Notes: generated by a model not told the origin, from the sequence alone. Counted from the stretch's first letter, positions 19,153 through 27,447 are shown. The stretch is DNA of 51,509 nucleotides from Pelagimonas sp. (GCA_025210455.1 JAOARQ010000005.1:1-51509); one strand, 5' to 3'. A program made the numbers and translations.

Positions 19153-19590
19153 ATGTTCGCTGAATTTCTCAAACGTCTGACCGCCCCCTCCCCCGATCCT
19201 TTGGATGATGGCGATGCCCGCCTTGCGCTTAGTGCGCTGCTGGTGCGGGTGGCCCGGTCAGATGGGGATTATGCCCAGCAGGAAAAGGGGCTGATCGAGC
19301 AATTGATGCAGGAACGCTATGGGCTAAGCGCATCAGAGGCCGCCGAGCTGATGACACAGGCCGAAGCCCTTGAGGCCGAGGCCCCCGACACCGTGCGCTT
19401 TACCCGCGCGATCAAGGATGCGGTCGCCTATGAAGACCGCATGGCGGTGATCGAAGCCCTGTGGAAAGTGGTACTGGCCGATGGCGTGCGCGAAGCCGAA
19501 GAGGACGCGCTGATGCGCATGGTCGCCAGTTTTCTCGGGATCAACGACCGCGACAGCGCGCTTGCGCGACAGCGGATCGAACGCGGGTGA
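19153..19590 (+). CDS. TerB-family protein (second of a tandem pair)
   Basis: A 145-residue paralogue of the preceding gene. Aligned parts include MFAEFLKRLTAP with MFERLTAFFKRA, ALSALLVRVARSDGDYAQQE with ALGTLLVRVAMADQAYLFEE, and VIEALWKVVLADGVREAEED with VQALWAVAQADGVTHTSEA. The pair is clearly a duplication that has diverged strongly. Its stop codon overlaps the start of the PhnD-like gene (GTGA), so the two are translated together. Function unknown. Confidence 0.82.
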   Translation: MFAEFLKRLTAPSPDPLDDGDARLALSALLVRVARSDGDYAQQEKGLIEQLMQERYGLSASEAAELMTQAEALEAEAPDTVRFTRAIKDAVAYEDRMAVIEALWKVVLADGVREAEEDALMRMVASFLGINDRDSALARQRIERG

Positions 19591-20327
19591 TCGCCGGGTT
19601 TCCCATGTATGACCGGCCTGAGTTGCAGGCCGCCAATGATCACCTCTGGCACCTGGTGCGCGAGGCATTGGGCTTTGGCCCCCGGCATCTTAGCCGGGAT
19701 CTGGATCTGTTCGATCTGTGGCAATCGCCGGATCTGATCCTTGCCCAGACCTGCAGTCTGCCCTTTCGCCTTTTCCTGAAAGACAAGGTTCAGGTGCTGG
19801 GCAGCGCCGACTATGGGCTGTCAGACTGCCCTGCGGGATATTACAACAGCGTCCTCGTGGCCCGTGCCGATGATCCCCGCCCGCTGAAACAGCTGTTTCA
19901 GGCGCGGGTGATCCGCAATCAATCCCATAGCCAATCCGGCTTTGCCGCGCTGGTCGAAGCCGCCGAGCAGACCCGCGCGCCCCTGCATGTTTCAGCCGAA
20001 AGTGGCGGGCATGTGCATTCAGCCCGGATGGTGGCGCAGGGCGCGGCGGATCTGGCCGCCCTCGATGCACTCAGCTGGCGTTTCATCCAGCGCTATGACG
20101 GTTTTGCCCCCTCTTTGCGGGTTGTCAGCCACACCAGCCCCACCCCGTCCCTGCCCTTTGTCACCAGCCTGAAACAGGACAGCGCCAGGATTTATGCCGC
20201 CCTAGATTCGGCTATTTCGGCGCTAAATCCGGATAAAAAAAACACGCTTAGCCTGTATGGGCTGATCCCCCACAAAGCTGCCGACTATCTGGCGCTTCCC
20301 ATTCCCGATGAAATTTCGGCAAATTGA
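19587..20327 (+). CDS. PhnD-like periplasmic-binding-fold protein without signal peptide
   Basis: A 246-residue protein of the phosphate/phosphite/phosphonate binding family. It starts at GTG overlapping the TerB stop and reads IAGFPMYDRPELQAANDHLW; homologues have the same MYDRPE start. Later markers are YYNSVLVARADDPRPL, RVIRNQSHSQSGFAAL and PLHVSAESGGHVHSARMVAQG. No signal peptide precedes the binding fold, so it is probably cytoplasmic unless exported unusually. No permease or ATPase of the phosphonate type is next to it. Its coupling to a TerB-like gene rather than to a transporter suggests a role other than uptake. Confidence 0.78.
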   Translation: MIAGFPMYDRPELQAANDHLWHLVREALGFGPRHLSRDLDLFDLWQSPDLILAQTCSLPFRLFLKDKVQVLGSADYGLSDCPAGYYNSVLVARADDPRPLKQLFQARVIRNQSHSQSGFAALVEAAEQTRAPLHVSAESGGHVHSARMVAQGAADLAALDALSWRFIQRYDGFAPSLRVVSHTSPTPSLPFVTSLKQDSARIYAALDSAISALNPDKKNTLSLYGLIPHKAADYLALPIPDEISAN

Positions 20328-20441
20328 ACAAACCCTTCGTCACAATGTCCGAAACTGCACTGAAAACGTCATTTTGGACGTTGCATCCAAGTCAGTTTTC
20401 AAGCCATGCTGCCCGTCAAAGTTCAGCTTGTCAGGTGGGAT

Positions 20442-21218
20442 GTGAGCGACAAGAGCCCTGTTATCGAAATTCGTGACCTTCATAAGGCCTACGGCGCTTT
20501 GGAAGTTCTAAAAGGTGTGAATATCACCGCTCATTCCGGGGACGTGGTGTCGCTGATCGGGTCGTCCGGGTCTGGCAAATCTACCCTTTTGCGGTGCTGC
20601 AACCTGCTGGAAGACAGCCAGCGGGGTGAAATCCTGTTCAAGGGCGAACCAGTCACCTGGGCTGGCAGCGATCACAGCCGCCGCCCCGGCGACCCCAAAC
20701 AGGTGCTGCGCATTCGCACCAACCTGTCGATGGTGTTCCAGCAGTTCAACCTGTGGGCCCATATGACCATCTTGCAAAACGTCATGGAAGCACCTGTGAC
20801 CGTGCTGGGCCGCGACCGCAAAGAGGTAGAAGACAAAGCGCGTTATTATCTCGACAAAGTTGGGATTGGCGACAAATGCGACGTCTATCCCGCGCAGCTT
20901 TCGGGCGGCCAGCAGCAGCGCGCCGCCATTGCGCGCGGGCTGTGTATGGAACCCGAAGCTCTGCTATTCGATGAACCCACTTCGGCACTGGATCCGGAAC
21001 TGGAACAGGAAGTGATCAAGGTGATCAAAGATCTGGCCGCCGAAGGGCGCACCATGCTGATCGTCACCCATGACATGAAGATGGCCGCTGACATCAGCAG
21101 CCACGTGGTGTTCCTGCATCAGGGCCTGATCGAAGAAGAAGGCGATCCGGCAACCCTGTTCGGATCCCCGAAATCAGAACGACTGCAGGGCTTCTTGAAG
21201 TCCACGGTTCACGCGTAA
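20442..21218 (+). CDS. Polar amino acid ABC transporter ATPase (HisP/GlnQ type)
   Basis: A 258-residue ATPase with Walker A GSSGSGKS (about residues 40-47), an insert SDHSRRPGDPKQ, Q-loop MVFQQFNLWAH, signature LSGGQQQR and Walker [17 protein letters not shown] at 20442 is chosen since AGGTGG is six bases upstream and MSDKSPVIEI is a normal start; an ATG at 20406 would add 12 unlikely residues. Upstream lies AACGTC-ATTTTG-GACGTT (20365-20382), a 6-bp inverted repeat that may be an operator. First gene of the amine/amino acid operon. Confidence 0.92.
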   Translation: MSDKSPVIEIRDLHKAYGALEVLKGVNITAHSGDVVSLIGSSGSGKSTLLRCCNLLEDSQRGEILFKGEPVTWAGSDHSRRPGDPKQVLRIRTNLSMVFQQFNLWAHMTILQNVMEAPVTVLGRDRKEVEDKARYYLDKVGIGDKCDVYPAQLSGGQQQRAAIARGLCMEPEALLFDEPTSALDPELEQEVIKVIKDLAAEGRTMLIVTHDMKMAADISSHVVFLHQGLIEEEGDPATLFGSPKSERLQGFLKSTVHA

Positions 21219-21283
21219 GGGATCAGCCTTTGCGCATTCAACAGCGGCGGACAAACCGCCGTCCTTTCAACGGGAGTAAGCAT

Positions 21284-22006
21284 ATGAAAAAGCTACTGAT
21301 CGGCACTGCGGCTCTGGCCATGATGGCAGGCGCGGCAATGGCAGATGGCCACGGCAAAACCGTGCGTCTGGGCACCGAAGGCGCCTATGAGCCATGGAAC
21401 TTTGTCAATGACAGCGGCGAAATCGACGGGTTTGAGCGTGAGCTGGGCGATGAGCTGTGCAAACGCGCCAACCTGACCTGCGAATGGGTCAAGAACGACT
21501 GGGATTCGATCATTCCGAACCTGACCGGCGGCAACTATGACGCGATCATCGCCGGCATGTCCGTCACCGCCGAGCGTCAGGAAGTGATCAACTTCACCCA
21601 GGCCTACACTCCGCCGGATCCCTCTGCCTATCTGGCACAGGCTGCTGACATCGAGTTTGGCGCAGACACAATCGTTGCGGCGCAGACCAGCACCATTCAG
21701 GCGAACTTTGTCGCTGAACAGGGCTGGACCCTGCTGGAATTCGCAACTCCGGAAGAAACCGTTGCCGCAGTACGCAATGGCGAAGCCGATGCGGTTCTGT
21801 CAGACAAAAGCTTTGCTGACACAGCAAAAGGCGACGATCTGGTGATGCTTGAGCGCATGGAACAGATCGGCGGCGGCGTGGGCATGGGCTTTCGCAAGAC
21901 CGACGAGGAGCTGATGGCCAAGTTCGACGAAGCCATTGCCTCGGTCAAAGCGGATGGCACATTGAACGCCATGATCGAAAAATGGCAGGTTTCCTCTCAG
22001 TGGTAA
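21284..22006 (+). CDS. Polar amino acid ABC transporter substrate-binding protein
   Basis: A 240-residue periplasmic protein. The signal peptide is MKKLLIGTAALAMMAGAAMA with cleavage before DGHGK. The fold is SBP family 3: RLGTEGAYEPWNFVNDSGEI, FERELGDELCKRANLTCEWV, NYDAIIAGMSVTAERQEVI and the C-terminal DGTLNAMIEKW. The ligand-contact segment GMSVTAERQ resembles Lys/Arg/ornithine/His binders, so a cationic amino compound or polyamine-like amino acid is a reasonable guess. ATG at 21284 follows GGGAG; upstream in-frame codons are not plausible. A 12-bp hairpin with TTTT separates it from the permeases, a common way to make more binding protein than permease. Confidence 0.92.
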   Translation: MKKLLIGTAALAMMAGAAMADGHGKTVRLGTEGAYEPWNFVNDSGEIDGFERELGDELCKRANLTCEWVKNDWDSIIPNLTGGNYDAIIAGMSVTAERQEVINFTQAYTPPDPSAYLAQAADIEFGADTIVAAQTSTIQANFVAEQGWTLLEFATPEETVAAVRNGEADAVLSDKSFADTAKGDDLVMLERMEQIGGGVGMGFRKTDEELMAKFDEAIASVKADGTLNAMIEKWQVSSQW

Positions 22007-22022
22007 TCTGACCAGCTCATCG

Positions 22023-22054
22023 CGGGCCTGCGGCTGTTGTCGCGGGCCCGTTTT
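22023..22054 (+). terminator. Hairpin with TTTT between binding protein and permease genes
   Basis: A 12-bp stem (22023-22034 with 22039-22050, one U-G pair) closes a TGTT loop and is followed by TTTT. It lies inside the transporter operon and probably gives partial termination or protects the binding-protein mRNA end. Confidence 0.65.
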
Positions 22055-22088
22055 CGCCTTTTGGGCATCCTGAACGCTTTGGGCCGCC

Positions 22089-22970
22089 ATGTTTTCCTAT
22101 TGCTCCGATCCCTCAGTCCTTGAAGGTTTCAGCTGGCTCAGCTGCTATCTGACCACCGGCAAACATATGTCGATGTATTGGTCAGTGGGCACTGTACTGC
22201 TGCTGCTGGCCATCACCGCCCCAACAGCCCTGTTGTTCGGCTTTGCCGGGGCAACGGCGTCGCGCTCGGCTTTTTTGCCGATACGCTGGCTGGGCAAAGG
22301 GTATACCTCGGTGGTGCGTGGGGTGCCGGACATTGCGTTCTTCATGTTTTTCGTCATTGCGCTGGATCAGGCCTTTGAATGGCTGCGCCACAAAGTCAAA
22401 TGCTCTGACTGGGAAGAACCCGTGCGACAGGGCAATGATTTTGTCGTCTGCGCCCAGGCCAAGCTGCCGCTGAACACCGCCGATCAATGGGTGCATGAAA
22501 CCTATGGGTTCTTTCTGGCGGTGCTGACCTTTGCCATCGTCTTTGGGGCCTTTGCCGCCAATGTGCTGTTTGGGGCCATGCGCGCCGTGCCCCATGCGCA
22601 GCTGGAAACCGCCGAAGCCTATGGCATGACCCGCCGCCAGACCTTCTGGCGTATTCTGGTGCCGCAGATGTGGGTCTATGCCCTGCCCGGCCTGTCGAAC
22701 CTGTGGATGGTACTGATCAAAGCCACGCCGCTGCTGTTTCTGCTGGGCGTCGAAGATATCGTCTATTGGGCGCGCGAACTGGGCGGCACCAAGAACCCGC
22801 GCTTTACCGATTATCCGCATGGCGACTGGCGGCTGTGGTATTTCTCGGCGCTGCTGGTGTTCTATCTGGTGTTCACCCGCCTGTCTGAGATTGTTCTGGA
22901 CAAACTCATGGCGCGTCTGACCCATGGGCAGGCCACCGCAGGTGGCGAAGCACAAAGGAAAGCGGCATGA
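22089..22970 (+). CDS. Polar amino acid ABC transporter permease (first)
   Basis: A 293-residue HisQ/HisM-type membrane protein. It has hydrophobic segments near residues 30-60 and 80-100 and C-terminal helices, plus the EAA loop ETAEAYGMTRRQTFWRILVP followed by ALPGLSNLWMVLIKATPLL. A periplasmic insert of ~45 residues (VKCSDWEEPVRQGNDF...) lies between the first helices, larger than in E. coli HisQ. Its stop overlaps the start of a 35-codon frame (ATGA). Confidence 0.9.
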   Translation: MFSYCSDPSVLEGFSWLSCYLTTGKHMSMYWSVGTVLLLLAITAPTALLFGFAGATASRSAFLPIRWLGKGYTSVVRGVPDIAFFMFFVIALDQAFEWLRHKVKCSDWEEPVRQGNDFVVCAQAKLPLNTADQWVHETYGFFLAVLTFAIVFGAFAANVLFGAMRAVPHAQLETAEAYGMTRRQTFWRILVPQMWVYALPGLSNLWMVLIKATPLLFLLGVEDIVYWARELGGTKNPRFTDYPHGDWRLWYFSALLVFYLVFTRLSEIVLDKLMARLTHGQATAGGEAQRKAA

Positions 22971-23074
22971 CCAAGGTTGCAGCGGGGCGCAGCCCCCAGC
23001 CGCTGCGCGGCTTTCTCCAGAGTTTTTCTGGCCAGATGAAACAGCCCGACACCAAGTGGGAGATCCTGTCATGA
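22967..23074 (+). CDS. 35-codon reading frame coupled to both permease genes
   Basis: ATG at 22967 overlaps the stop of the first permease (ATGA) and the TGA at 23072 overlaps the start of the second permease (ATGA). The peptide begins MTKVAAGRSPQPLRG and ends KQPDTKWEILS; it is basic, has no membrane helix, and is unrecognised. Most of it is written across an intergenic-type repeat (22984-23040). It may be a real small protein, or only a ribosome path that keeps translation coupled after the repeat inserted between the genes. Confidence 0.4.
   Translation: MTKVAAGRSPQPLRGFLQSFSGQMKQPDTKWEILS
22984..23040 (+). repeat. Intergenic repeat, copy A (two GC hairpins plus AT tail)
   Basis: GGGGC/GCCCC (22984-22996) and GCCGC/GCGGC (22999-23011) form two tandem hairpins, followed by CCAGAGTTTTTCTGGCCAG and ATGAA. 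The tail and layout recur on the minus strand at 31081-31142 (copy B), where the tail reads CCAGAGTTTATTTGGCAAG then ATGAA. From memory, similar GAGT-TTTT-GGC-AGATGAA tails recur between Rhodobacteraceae genes. Here the element sits inside an operon. Confidence 0.6.
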
Positions 23075-23877
23075 GTTGCTGGCAGACAGTGATGGATTAT
23101 GGGCTGCGCTCGATTGGGTATGGCGAACGCCTGCTGCCGCGCAGTGATTTCACCCTATGTCAGCAGTTTACGCTGATCGGATCAGGGATGCTGTGGAACA
23201 TCTATTTTGGTGTGCTGGCGATTATCGCCGGGTTCTTTTTCGCCACGGCACTGGCCATGGGCAAAGCATCAAAACCGCTGATCCTGCGCAAGGCCAGCGA
23301 ATGGTTCATCTTTGTCTTTCGCGGCTCTCCGCTGTTTATCCAGTTTTTCTTTGCCTATCTCTGCTTCCTGAGCCTCAAGCAGGTGTCACCGTTTTTCGAT
23401 GATTTCACCTCGGCCTGGCTGGGGGCGCTGATTGTTTTATTCTGCAACACCGCCGCCTATTCTGCTGAAATCTTTTACGGTGCCTATCTGTCGATCCCCA
23501 AGGGTGATCTGGAAGCTGCGGATGCCTATGGGTTTTCGGGATGGAAAAAGTTTCGCAAGATCACCTGGCCCACCATGCTGCGGCTGGGCTGGCCCGCCTA
23601 TACCAACGAAGCGATCTTTCTGTTTCATGCCACAACGCTGGTGTTCTTTTCGGGCTTTCCGGCGCTGCGCCAGCGCGGTGATGCCCTGTATTACGCCAGT
23701 TACTTTGCCGATAAGACATTCAATCCCTTTATCCCCTACCCCATTCTGGCCTTCTATTTCATCTTGCTAACGCTGGCGGTGATTGGGCTGTTTGGCTTGG
23801 TCAACAAGCGGTTGAACCGGCATCTTCCCAGTGCAAATATCCCCCGGATCAAGCTGCGCCCCAACCTGATCCGCTGA
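23071..23877 (+). CDS. Polar amino acid ABC transporter permease (second)
   Basis: A 268-residue HisM-type permease. ATG at 23071 is used because MSCWQTVMDYGLRSIGYGER is the usual start and the codons upstream belong to the repeat. Membrane segments lie around residues 40-65, 85-110, 125-150 and 235-255; the EAA loop is DLEAADAYGFSGWKKFRKIT followed by TNEAIFLFHATTLVFFSG. It completes the transporter with the first permease and the HisP-type ATPase. The cysteine-flanked N-terminal periplasmic part is typical of the alphaproteobacterial subgroup. Confidence 0.91.
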   Translation: MSCWQTVMDYGLRSIGYGERLLPRSDFTLCQQFTLIGSGMLWNIYFGVLAIIAGFFFATALAMGKASKPLILRKASEWFIFVFRGSPLFIQFFFAYLCFLSLKQVSPFFDDFTSAWLGALIVLFCNTAAYSAEIFYGAYLSIPKGDLEAADAYGFSGWKKFRKITWPTMLRLGWPAYTNEAIFLFHATTLVFFSGFPALRQRGDALYYASYFADKTFNPFIPYPILAFYFILLTLAVIGLFGLVNKRLNRHLPSANIPRIKLRPNLIR

Positions 23878-23950
23878 TCTTTGGGCTGGGTGCTGGACAG
23901 AGGGCTTTATTGCGCGTAACAATTTGATCAAATTACGCGACGAGGCCCCA

Positions 23951-25297
23951 ATGCCCAGCCCAACAGCAGACTGGCTGACCGATCATCCCGACATCCACAC
24001 CATCCGCGCGGCGGTCTGTGATCTCAATGGCGTGCCACGCGGCAAGCGCCTGCCTCTGGCCAGCGCCCGCAAAACCCTGAGCGATGGCAGCCGTATGCCG
24101 CTGTCGGTCTCAAATCTGGATATCTGGGGGGAAGACATCGAGAACTCTCCGCTGGTGTTTGAAAGCGGGGATGGCGATGGGATCATCCTGCCGACCGAGC
24201 GCGGCTTTGTCCCCATGCCATGGCTGAACACCCCCAGCGCCATCCTGCCCCATTGGGCGTTTAACGAAGATGGCAGCGCCTTTGACGGCGATCCGCGCCA
24301 TGCGCTGAGCGCTGTGGCAGACCGATATACAGCGCGTGGGCTGACACCCGTGGTGGCGGTCGAAATGGAGTTCTTTCTGACAGATGACAGTCAGGACGCC
24401 TTGCAGCCCCCCCAATGCCCAAGATCCGGCAAGCGGCGGCAGGCATCCGATATTCTGTCGCTGGCAGCGCTGGATGCCTTTGATGACTTCTTTAGCGAAC
24501 TTTATGAAGCCTGCGCCGCCATGGAGATACCCGCAGATGCCGCGATCTCTGAAGGGGGGCTTGGGCAGTTTGAAATCAACCTGATGCATCAAAGCGATGT
24601 GCTGCGTGCGGCAGATGATGCCTGGCTGTTCAAATGGCTAGTCAAGGGATTGGCGCGCAAACATGGCTATGCGGCCAGCTTTATGGCCAAACCCTATCTG
24701 GACAGCGCCGGGTCTGGGATGCATGCGCATTTTTCGGTGCTGGATGCGCGGGGGCGCAATGTCTTTGATGATGGGTCCGACCAGGGATCGGACGTTCTGC
24801 GCCATGCGGTCGGGGGCTGTCTGGCCGCCATGCATGACTGCGTGCTGATCTTTGCGCCGCACGCCAATTCCTATGATCGGCTTGTGCCCGGGGCGCACGC
24901 CCCCACAAGCATATGCTGGGCCTATGAAAACCGGACATCGGCGGTGCGTATCCCCGGTGGCAGCCCTGCGGCGCGGCGGATCGAACACCGGATTGCCGGG
25001 GGCGATGTAAACCCCTATCTGGCGCTGGCCGCCATTCTGGGCGCGGCTCTGAACGGGATCGAAGATCAGACGCAGCCCCCCGCCCCCATCACCGGCAATG
25101 CCTATGCGCAGGATCTGCCACAGGTGCCCACGGATTGGGACAGCGCCATTGGCCACTTTGAAACCAGCGCGCAAGTGCGCCGCATCTTTGCTCCGCAGAT
25201 GATCCAGAACCTTGTTCTGACCAAACGGCAGGAACAGGCCAAGATGGCTGACTTGACGCGTGAGCAGCAAACCGACATCTACCTAGAAGCGGTGTGA
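23951..25297 (+). CDS. Glutamine synthetase-family ligase (PuuA/GmaS-like), first copy
   Basis: A 448-residue protein of the GS superfamily that ligates glutamate to an amine with ATP. The catalytic domain has VAVEMEFFLTDD (metal site), EGGLGQFEINLMH, the ATP signature MAKPYLDSAGSGMHAHFSVLD, and ENRTSAVRIPG. The N-terminal beta-grasp part reads RAAVCDLNGVPRGKRLP, the form seen in gamma-glutamylamine ligases rather than ammonia-assimilating GlnA. ATG at 23951 follows GAGG; the TTG at 23924 is unlikely. Its place behind an amino acid transporter and before an amidotransferase suggests gamma-glutamylation of the imported amine. The substrate is not determined. Confidence 0.88.
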   Translation: MPSPTADWLTDHPDIHTIRAAVCDLNGVPRGKRLPLASARKTLSDGSRMPLSVSNLDIWGEDIENSPLVFESGDGDGIILPTERGFVPMPWLNTPSAILPHWAFNEDGSAFDGDPRHALSAVADRYTARGLTPVVAVEMEFFLTDDSQDALQPPQCPRSGKRRQASDILSLAALDAFDDFFSELYEACAAMEIPADAAISEGGLGQFEINLMHQSDVLRAADDAWLFKWLVKGLARKHGYAASFMAKPYLDSAGSGMHAHFSVLDARGRNVFDDGSDQGSDVLRHAVGGCLAAMHDCVLIFAPHANSYDRLVPGAHAPTSICWAYENRTSAVRIPGGSPAARRIEHRIAGGDVNPYLALAAILGAALNGIEDQTQPPAPITGNAYAQDLPQVPTDWDSAIGHFETSAQVRRIFAPQMIQNLVLTKRQEQAKMADLTREQQTDIYLEAV

Positions 25298-25330
25298 GTG
25301 CCGCAGGATCCAACAAATAACAGGTGACTT

Positions 25331-26011
25331 ATGAAAATCGGCATTTTGCTGACCGGGAGACCGCCCGAAGATCTGGCAGCCGTAACCGATGACTACCCAA
25401 AGAAGTTCCAAGCCCTTTTGGACGGGCACGGGTTTTCATTTCAGACCTGGGCCGCGCTGGACGGGGATATCCCGCAGGCCAGAGAGGCAGACGGCTGGCT
25501 GATCACCGGATCGCGCCATGGCGTCTATGAAGATCACGCCTGGATCCCTCCACTGGAACAGCTGATCCGCGATATTGTCGCGGCTGAGCGCCCCTTGGTG
25601 GGTGTCTGCTTTGGCCATCAGATCATCGCGCAGGCCCTTGGCGGACGGGTTGCAAAATTCGATGGGGGCTGGGCGATTGGCCCGCAGACCTATGATTTCC
25701 CGGATGGGCAAAAGACCATTCAGGCCTGGCATCAGGATCAGGTTCTGGACGCGCCAGAAGGAACGCAAACCGTTGCGTCAAATGACTTTTGCAAACATGC
25801 GGCGCTGCTTTATCCCGGTCAGGCCTATACGGTGCAGTCACACCCGGAATTTGATGATGGCTTTGTGCAGGGGCTGATCGACACCCGTGCCAAAGGCGTG
25901 GTGCCCGACGATGTGCAGGCGGCGGCGCAGGCCAGAATGGGGATTGCACTGGACAGCCCCGATCTGGGGCAGCAGTTTGCGCGCTTTTTCCTTGAAAGGA
26001 AAATCGCATGA
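25331..26011 (+). CDS. Class I glutamine amidotransferase-like hydrolase
   Basis: A 226-residue stand-alone GATase domain. The catalytic triad is visible: Cys93 in VGVCFGHQ, His171 and Glu173 in QSHPEFD. The start MKIGILLTGRPPED and WLITGSRHGVYED match the GMP-synthase-like family of small bacterial amidotransferases. Between two glutamylamine-ligase-like genes, hydrolysis of a gamma-glutamyl intermediate (as PuuD does for gamma-glutamyl-GABA) is the best guess, but PuuD belongs to a different C26 branch, so this is inference. Its stop overlaps the next start (ATGA). Confidence 0.87.
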   Translation: MKIGILLTGRPPEDLAAVTDDYPKKFQALLDGHGFSFQTWAALDGDIPQAREADGWLITGSRHGVYEDHAWIPPLEQLIRDIVAAERPLVGVCFGHQIIAQALGGRVAKFDGGWAIGPQTYDFPDGQKTIQAWHQDQVLDAPEGTQTVASNDFCKHAALLYPGQAYTVQSHPEFDDGFVQGLIDTRAKGVVPDDVQAAAQARMGIALDSPDLGQQFARFFLERKIA

Positions 26012-27381
26012 AGGGCGAGCGCAACACCGAATGGATGAGCAAGCTGCCCGAAGCGGCGCTGGACTATCTCGAAGGTCACCGCCTTGACGAAGTGGAATGT
26101 GTGGTCGCTGACCTGCCCGGCATTGCCCGTGGCAAGGCGGTGCCTGCATCGAAATTTGGACGGCAGGATTTCTTTCACCTGCCCGATTCCATCTTTTACC
26201 AGACCATCACCGGCGGCTGGGGCGAAGCGGCGGGCGAAGACGGATTCATCGAAAAGGACATGATCCTTTACCCGGATATGGACACCGCCACCGCCGCGCC
26301 CTGGACGGGTGACTGGACGCTGCAAGTGATCCATGATTCCTATGACCGCGCTGGCAATCCCGTGCCTTTTGCGCCGCGCAATGTGCTCAAACGTGTGGTG
26401 CAGCTGTATCGCGACAAAGGCTGGGAACCGGTGGTTGCCCCGGAAATGGAGTTCTTCCTGATCGCCCGCAACCTTGATCCGGCGCAGGATATCGAACCCA
26501 TGACAGGCCGTTCGGGCCGCCCCGCTGCGGCACGACAGGCCTATTCCATGACCGCCGTGGATGAATTTGGCCCGGTGATCGACGATATCTATGACTTTGC
26601 CGAAGCGCAGGGGTTTGAGATCGACGGCATCACCCAGGAAGGCGGCGCGGGCCAGCTGGAAATCAACCTGCGCCATGGCGATCCGGTGCGGCTGGCCGAT
26701 GAGGTGTTTTACTTTAAACGCCTGATCCGCGAAGCCGCCCTGCGCCACGATTGCTTTGCCACCTTCATGGCCAAGCCCATCGCCGACGAGCCGGGCAGCG
26801 CCATGCATATTCACCACTCTATTCTGGATGCAAAATCCGGCGAGAACATCTTTTCAGATACGCAGGGCGACGGCACTGACGCCTTTTATCACTTTATCGG
26901 TGGGCTGCAAAAACACATGCCTTCAGCGCTGGCTGTGATGGCACCCTATGTGAATTCCTATCGCCGCTATGTGAAAGATCATGCCGCGCCGATCAATCTG
27001 GAATGGGCGCAGGACAATCGCACCACGGGGATTCGCGTTCCGCTGTCCAGCCCTGCGGCGCGCCGGGTGGAAAACCGCATCGCCGGGATGGATTGTAACC
27101 CCTACTTGGGGATCGCCGCTTCGCTGGCCTGTGGCTATCTGGGTATGATCAACCAGCACACCCCCAGCAAAGCGTTCAAGGGGGACGCCTATGAAGGCGA
27201 AGGCGATATTCCGCAGGTTCTGGGCAGCGCGCTAGAGCTGTTCGAAGAGGCCACCGAACTGCATGACATCCTGGGGCCCGAATTTGCCCGGGTGTATTCC
27301 ATTGTGAAACGGGCGGAATATGATGAGTTCCTGCAGGTGATTTCCCCGTGGGAACGTGAGCACCTGCTGCTGAACGTCTGA
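26008..27381 (+). CDS. Glutamine synthetase-family ligase (PuuA-like), second copy
   Basis: A 457-residue GS-superfamily enzyme, distinctly diverged from the first copy. Motifs are VVADLPGIARGKAVP, VVAPEMEFFLIARN, EGGAGQLEINLRHGD, the ATP signature FMAKPIADEPGSAMHIHHS and DNRTTGIRVPLSSPAARRVENR. It resembles gamma-glutamylputrescine synthetase more closely than GlnA. Translational overlap with the amidotransferase (ATGA at 26008) argues that the two act in sequence. Two non-identical ligases could act on different amines or form a hetero-oligomer. A strong terminator follows. Confidence 0.9.
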   Translation: MKGERNTEWMSKLPEAALDYLEGHRLDEVECVVADLPGIARGKAVPASKFGRQDFFHLPDSIFYQTITGGWGEAAGEDGFIEKDMILYPDMDTATAAPWTGDWTLQVIHDSYDRAGNPVPFAPRNVLKRVVQLYRDKGWEPVVAPEMEFFLIARNLDPAQDIEPMTGRSGRPAAARQAYSMTAVDEFGPVIDDIYDFAEAQGFEIDGITQEGGAGQLEINLRHGDPVRLADEVFYFKRLIREAALRHDCFATFMAKPIADEPGSAMHIHHSILDAKSGENIFSDTQGDGTDAFYHFIGGLQKHMPSALAVMAPYVNSYRRYVKDHAAPINLEWAQDNRTTGIRVPLSSPAARRVENRIAGMDCNPYLGIAASLACGYLGMINQHTPSKAFKGDAYEGEGDIPQVLGSALELFEEATELHDILGPEFARVYSIVKRAEYDEFLQVISPWEREHLLLNV

Positions 27382-27404
27382 TCCGGGCTTCATTTTCACA
27401 CTCC

Positions 27405-27433
27405 AAAGCGCCCGTCTCCCGGGCGCTTTTTTT
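27405..27433 (+). terminator. Intrinsic terminator of the amine/amino acid operon
   Basis: AAAGCGCCC (27405-27413) pairs with GGGCGCTTT (27421-27429), loop of seven bases, and the stem runs into seven T residues. It is 23 bases after the ligase stop codon. Confidence 0.93.
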
Positions 27434-27447
27434 GTCACATCATCGGG

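Noticed and set aside
18661-19590. Tandem TerB-like genes read as a tellurite resistance cassette.
   Set aside because: No other ter genes are present; this family is common outside tellurite resistance.
20371-20387. TTGGAC followed by TTGCA looked like a sigma-54 promoter before the amino acid transporter.
   Set aside because: The GG-to-GC spacing is too short for a -24/-12 promoter.
22182-23072. A 296-codon minus-strand frame over the first permease.
   Set aside because: Antisense to a clear EAA-loop permease; lacks start signals.
25825-26817. A 330-codon minus-strand frame over the second GS-like gene.
   Set aside because: Low-complexity, His/Gly-rich shadow translation of a conserved gene on the other strand.
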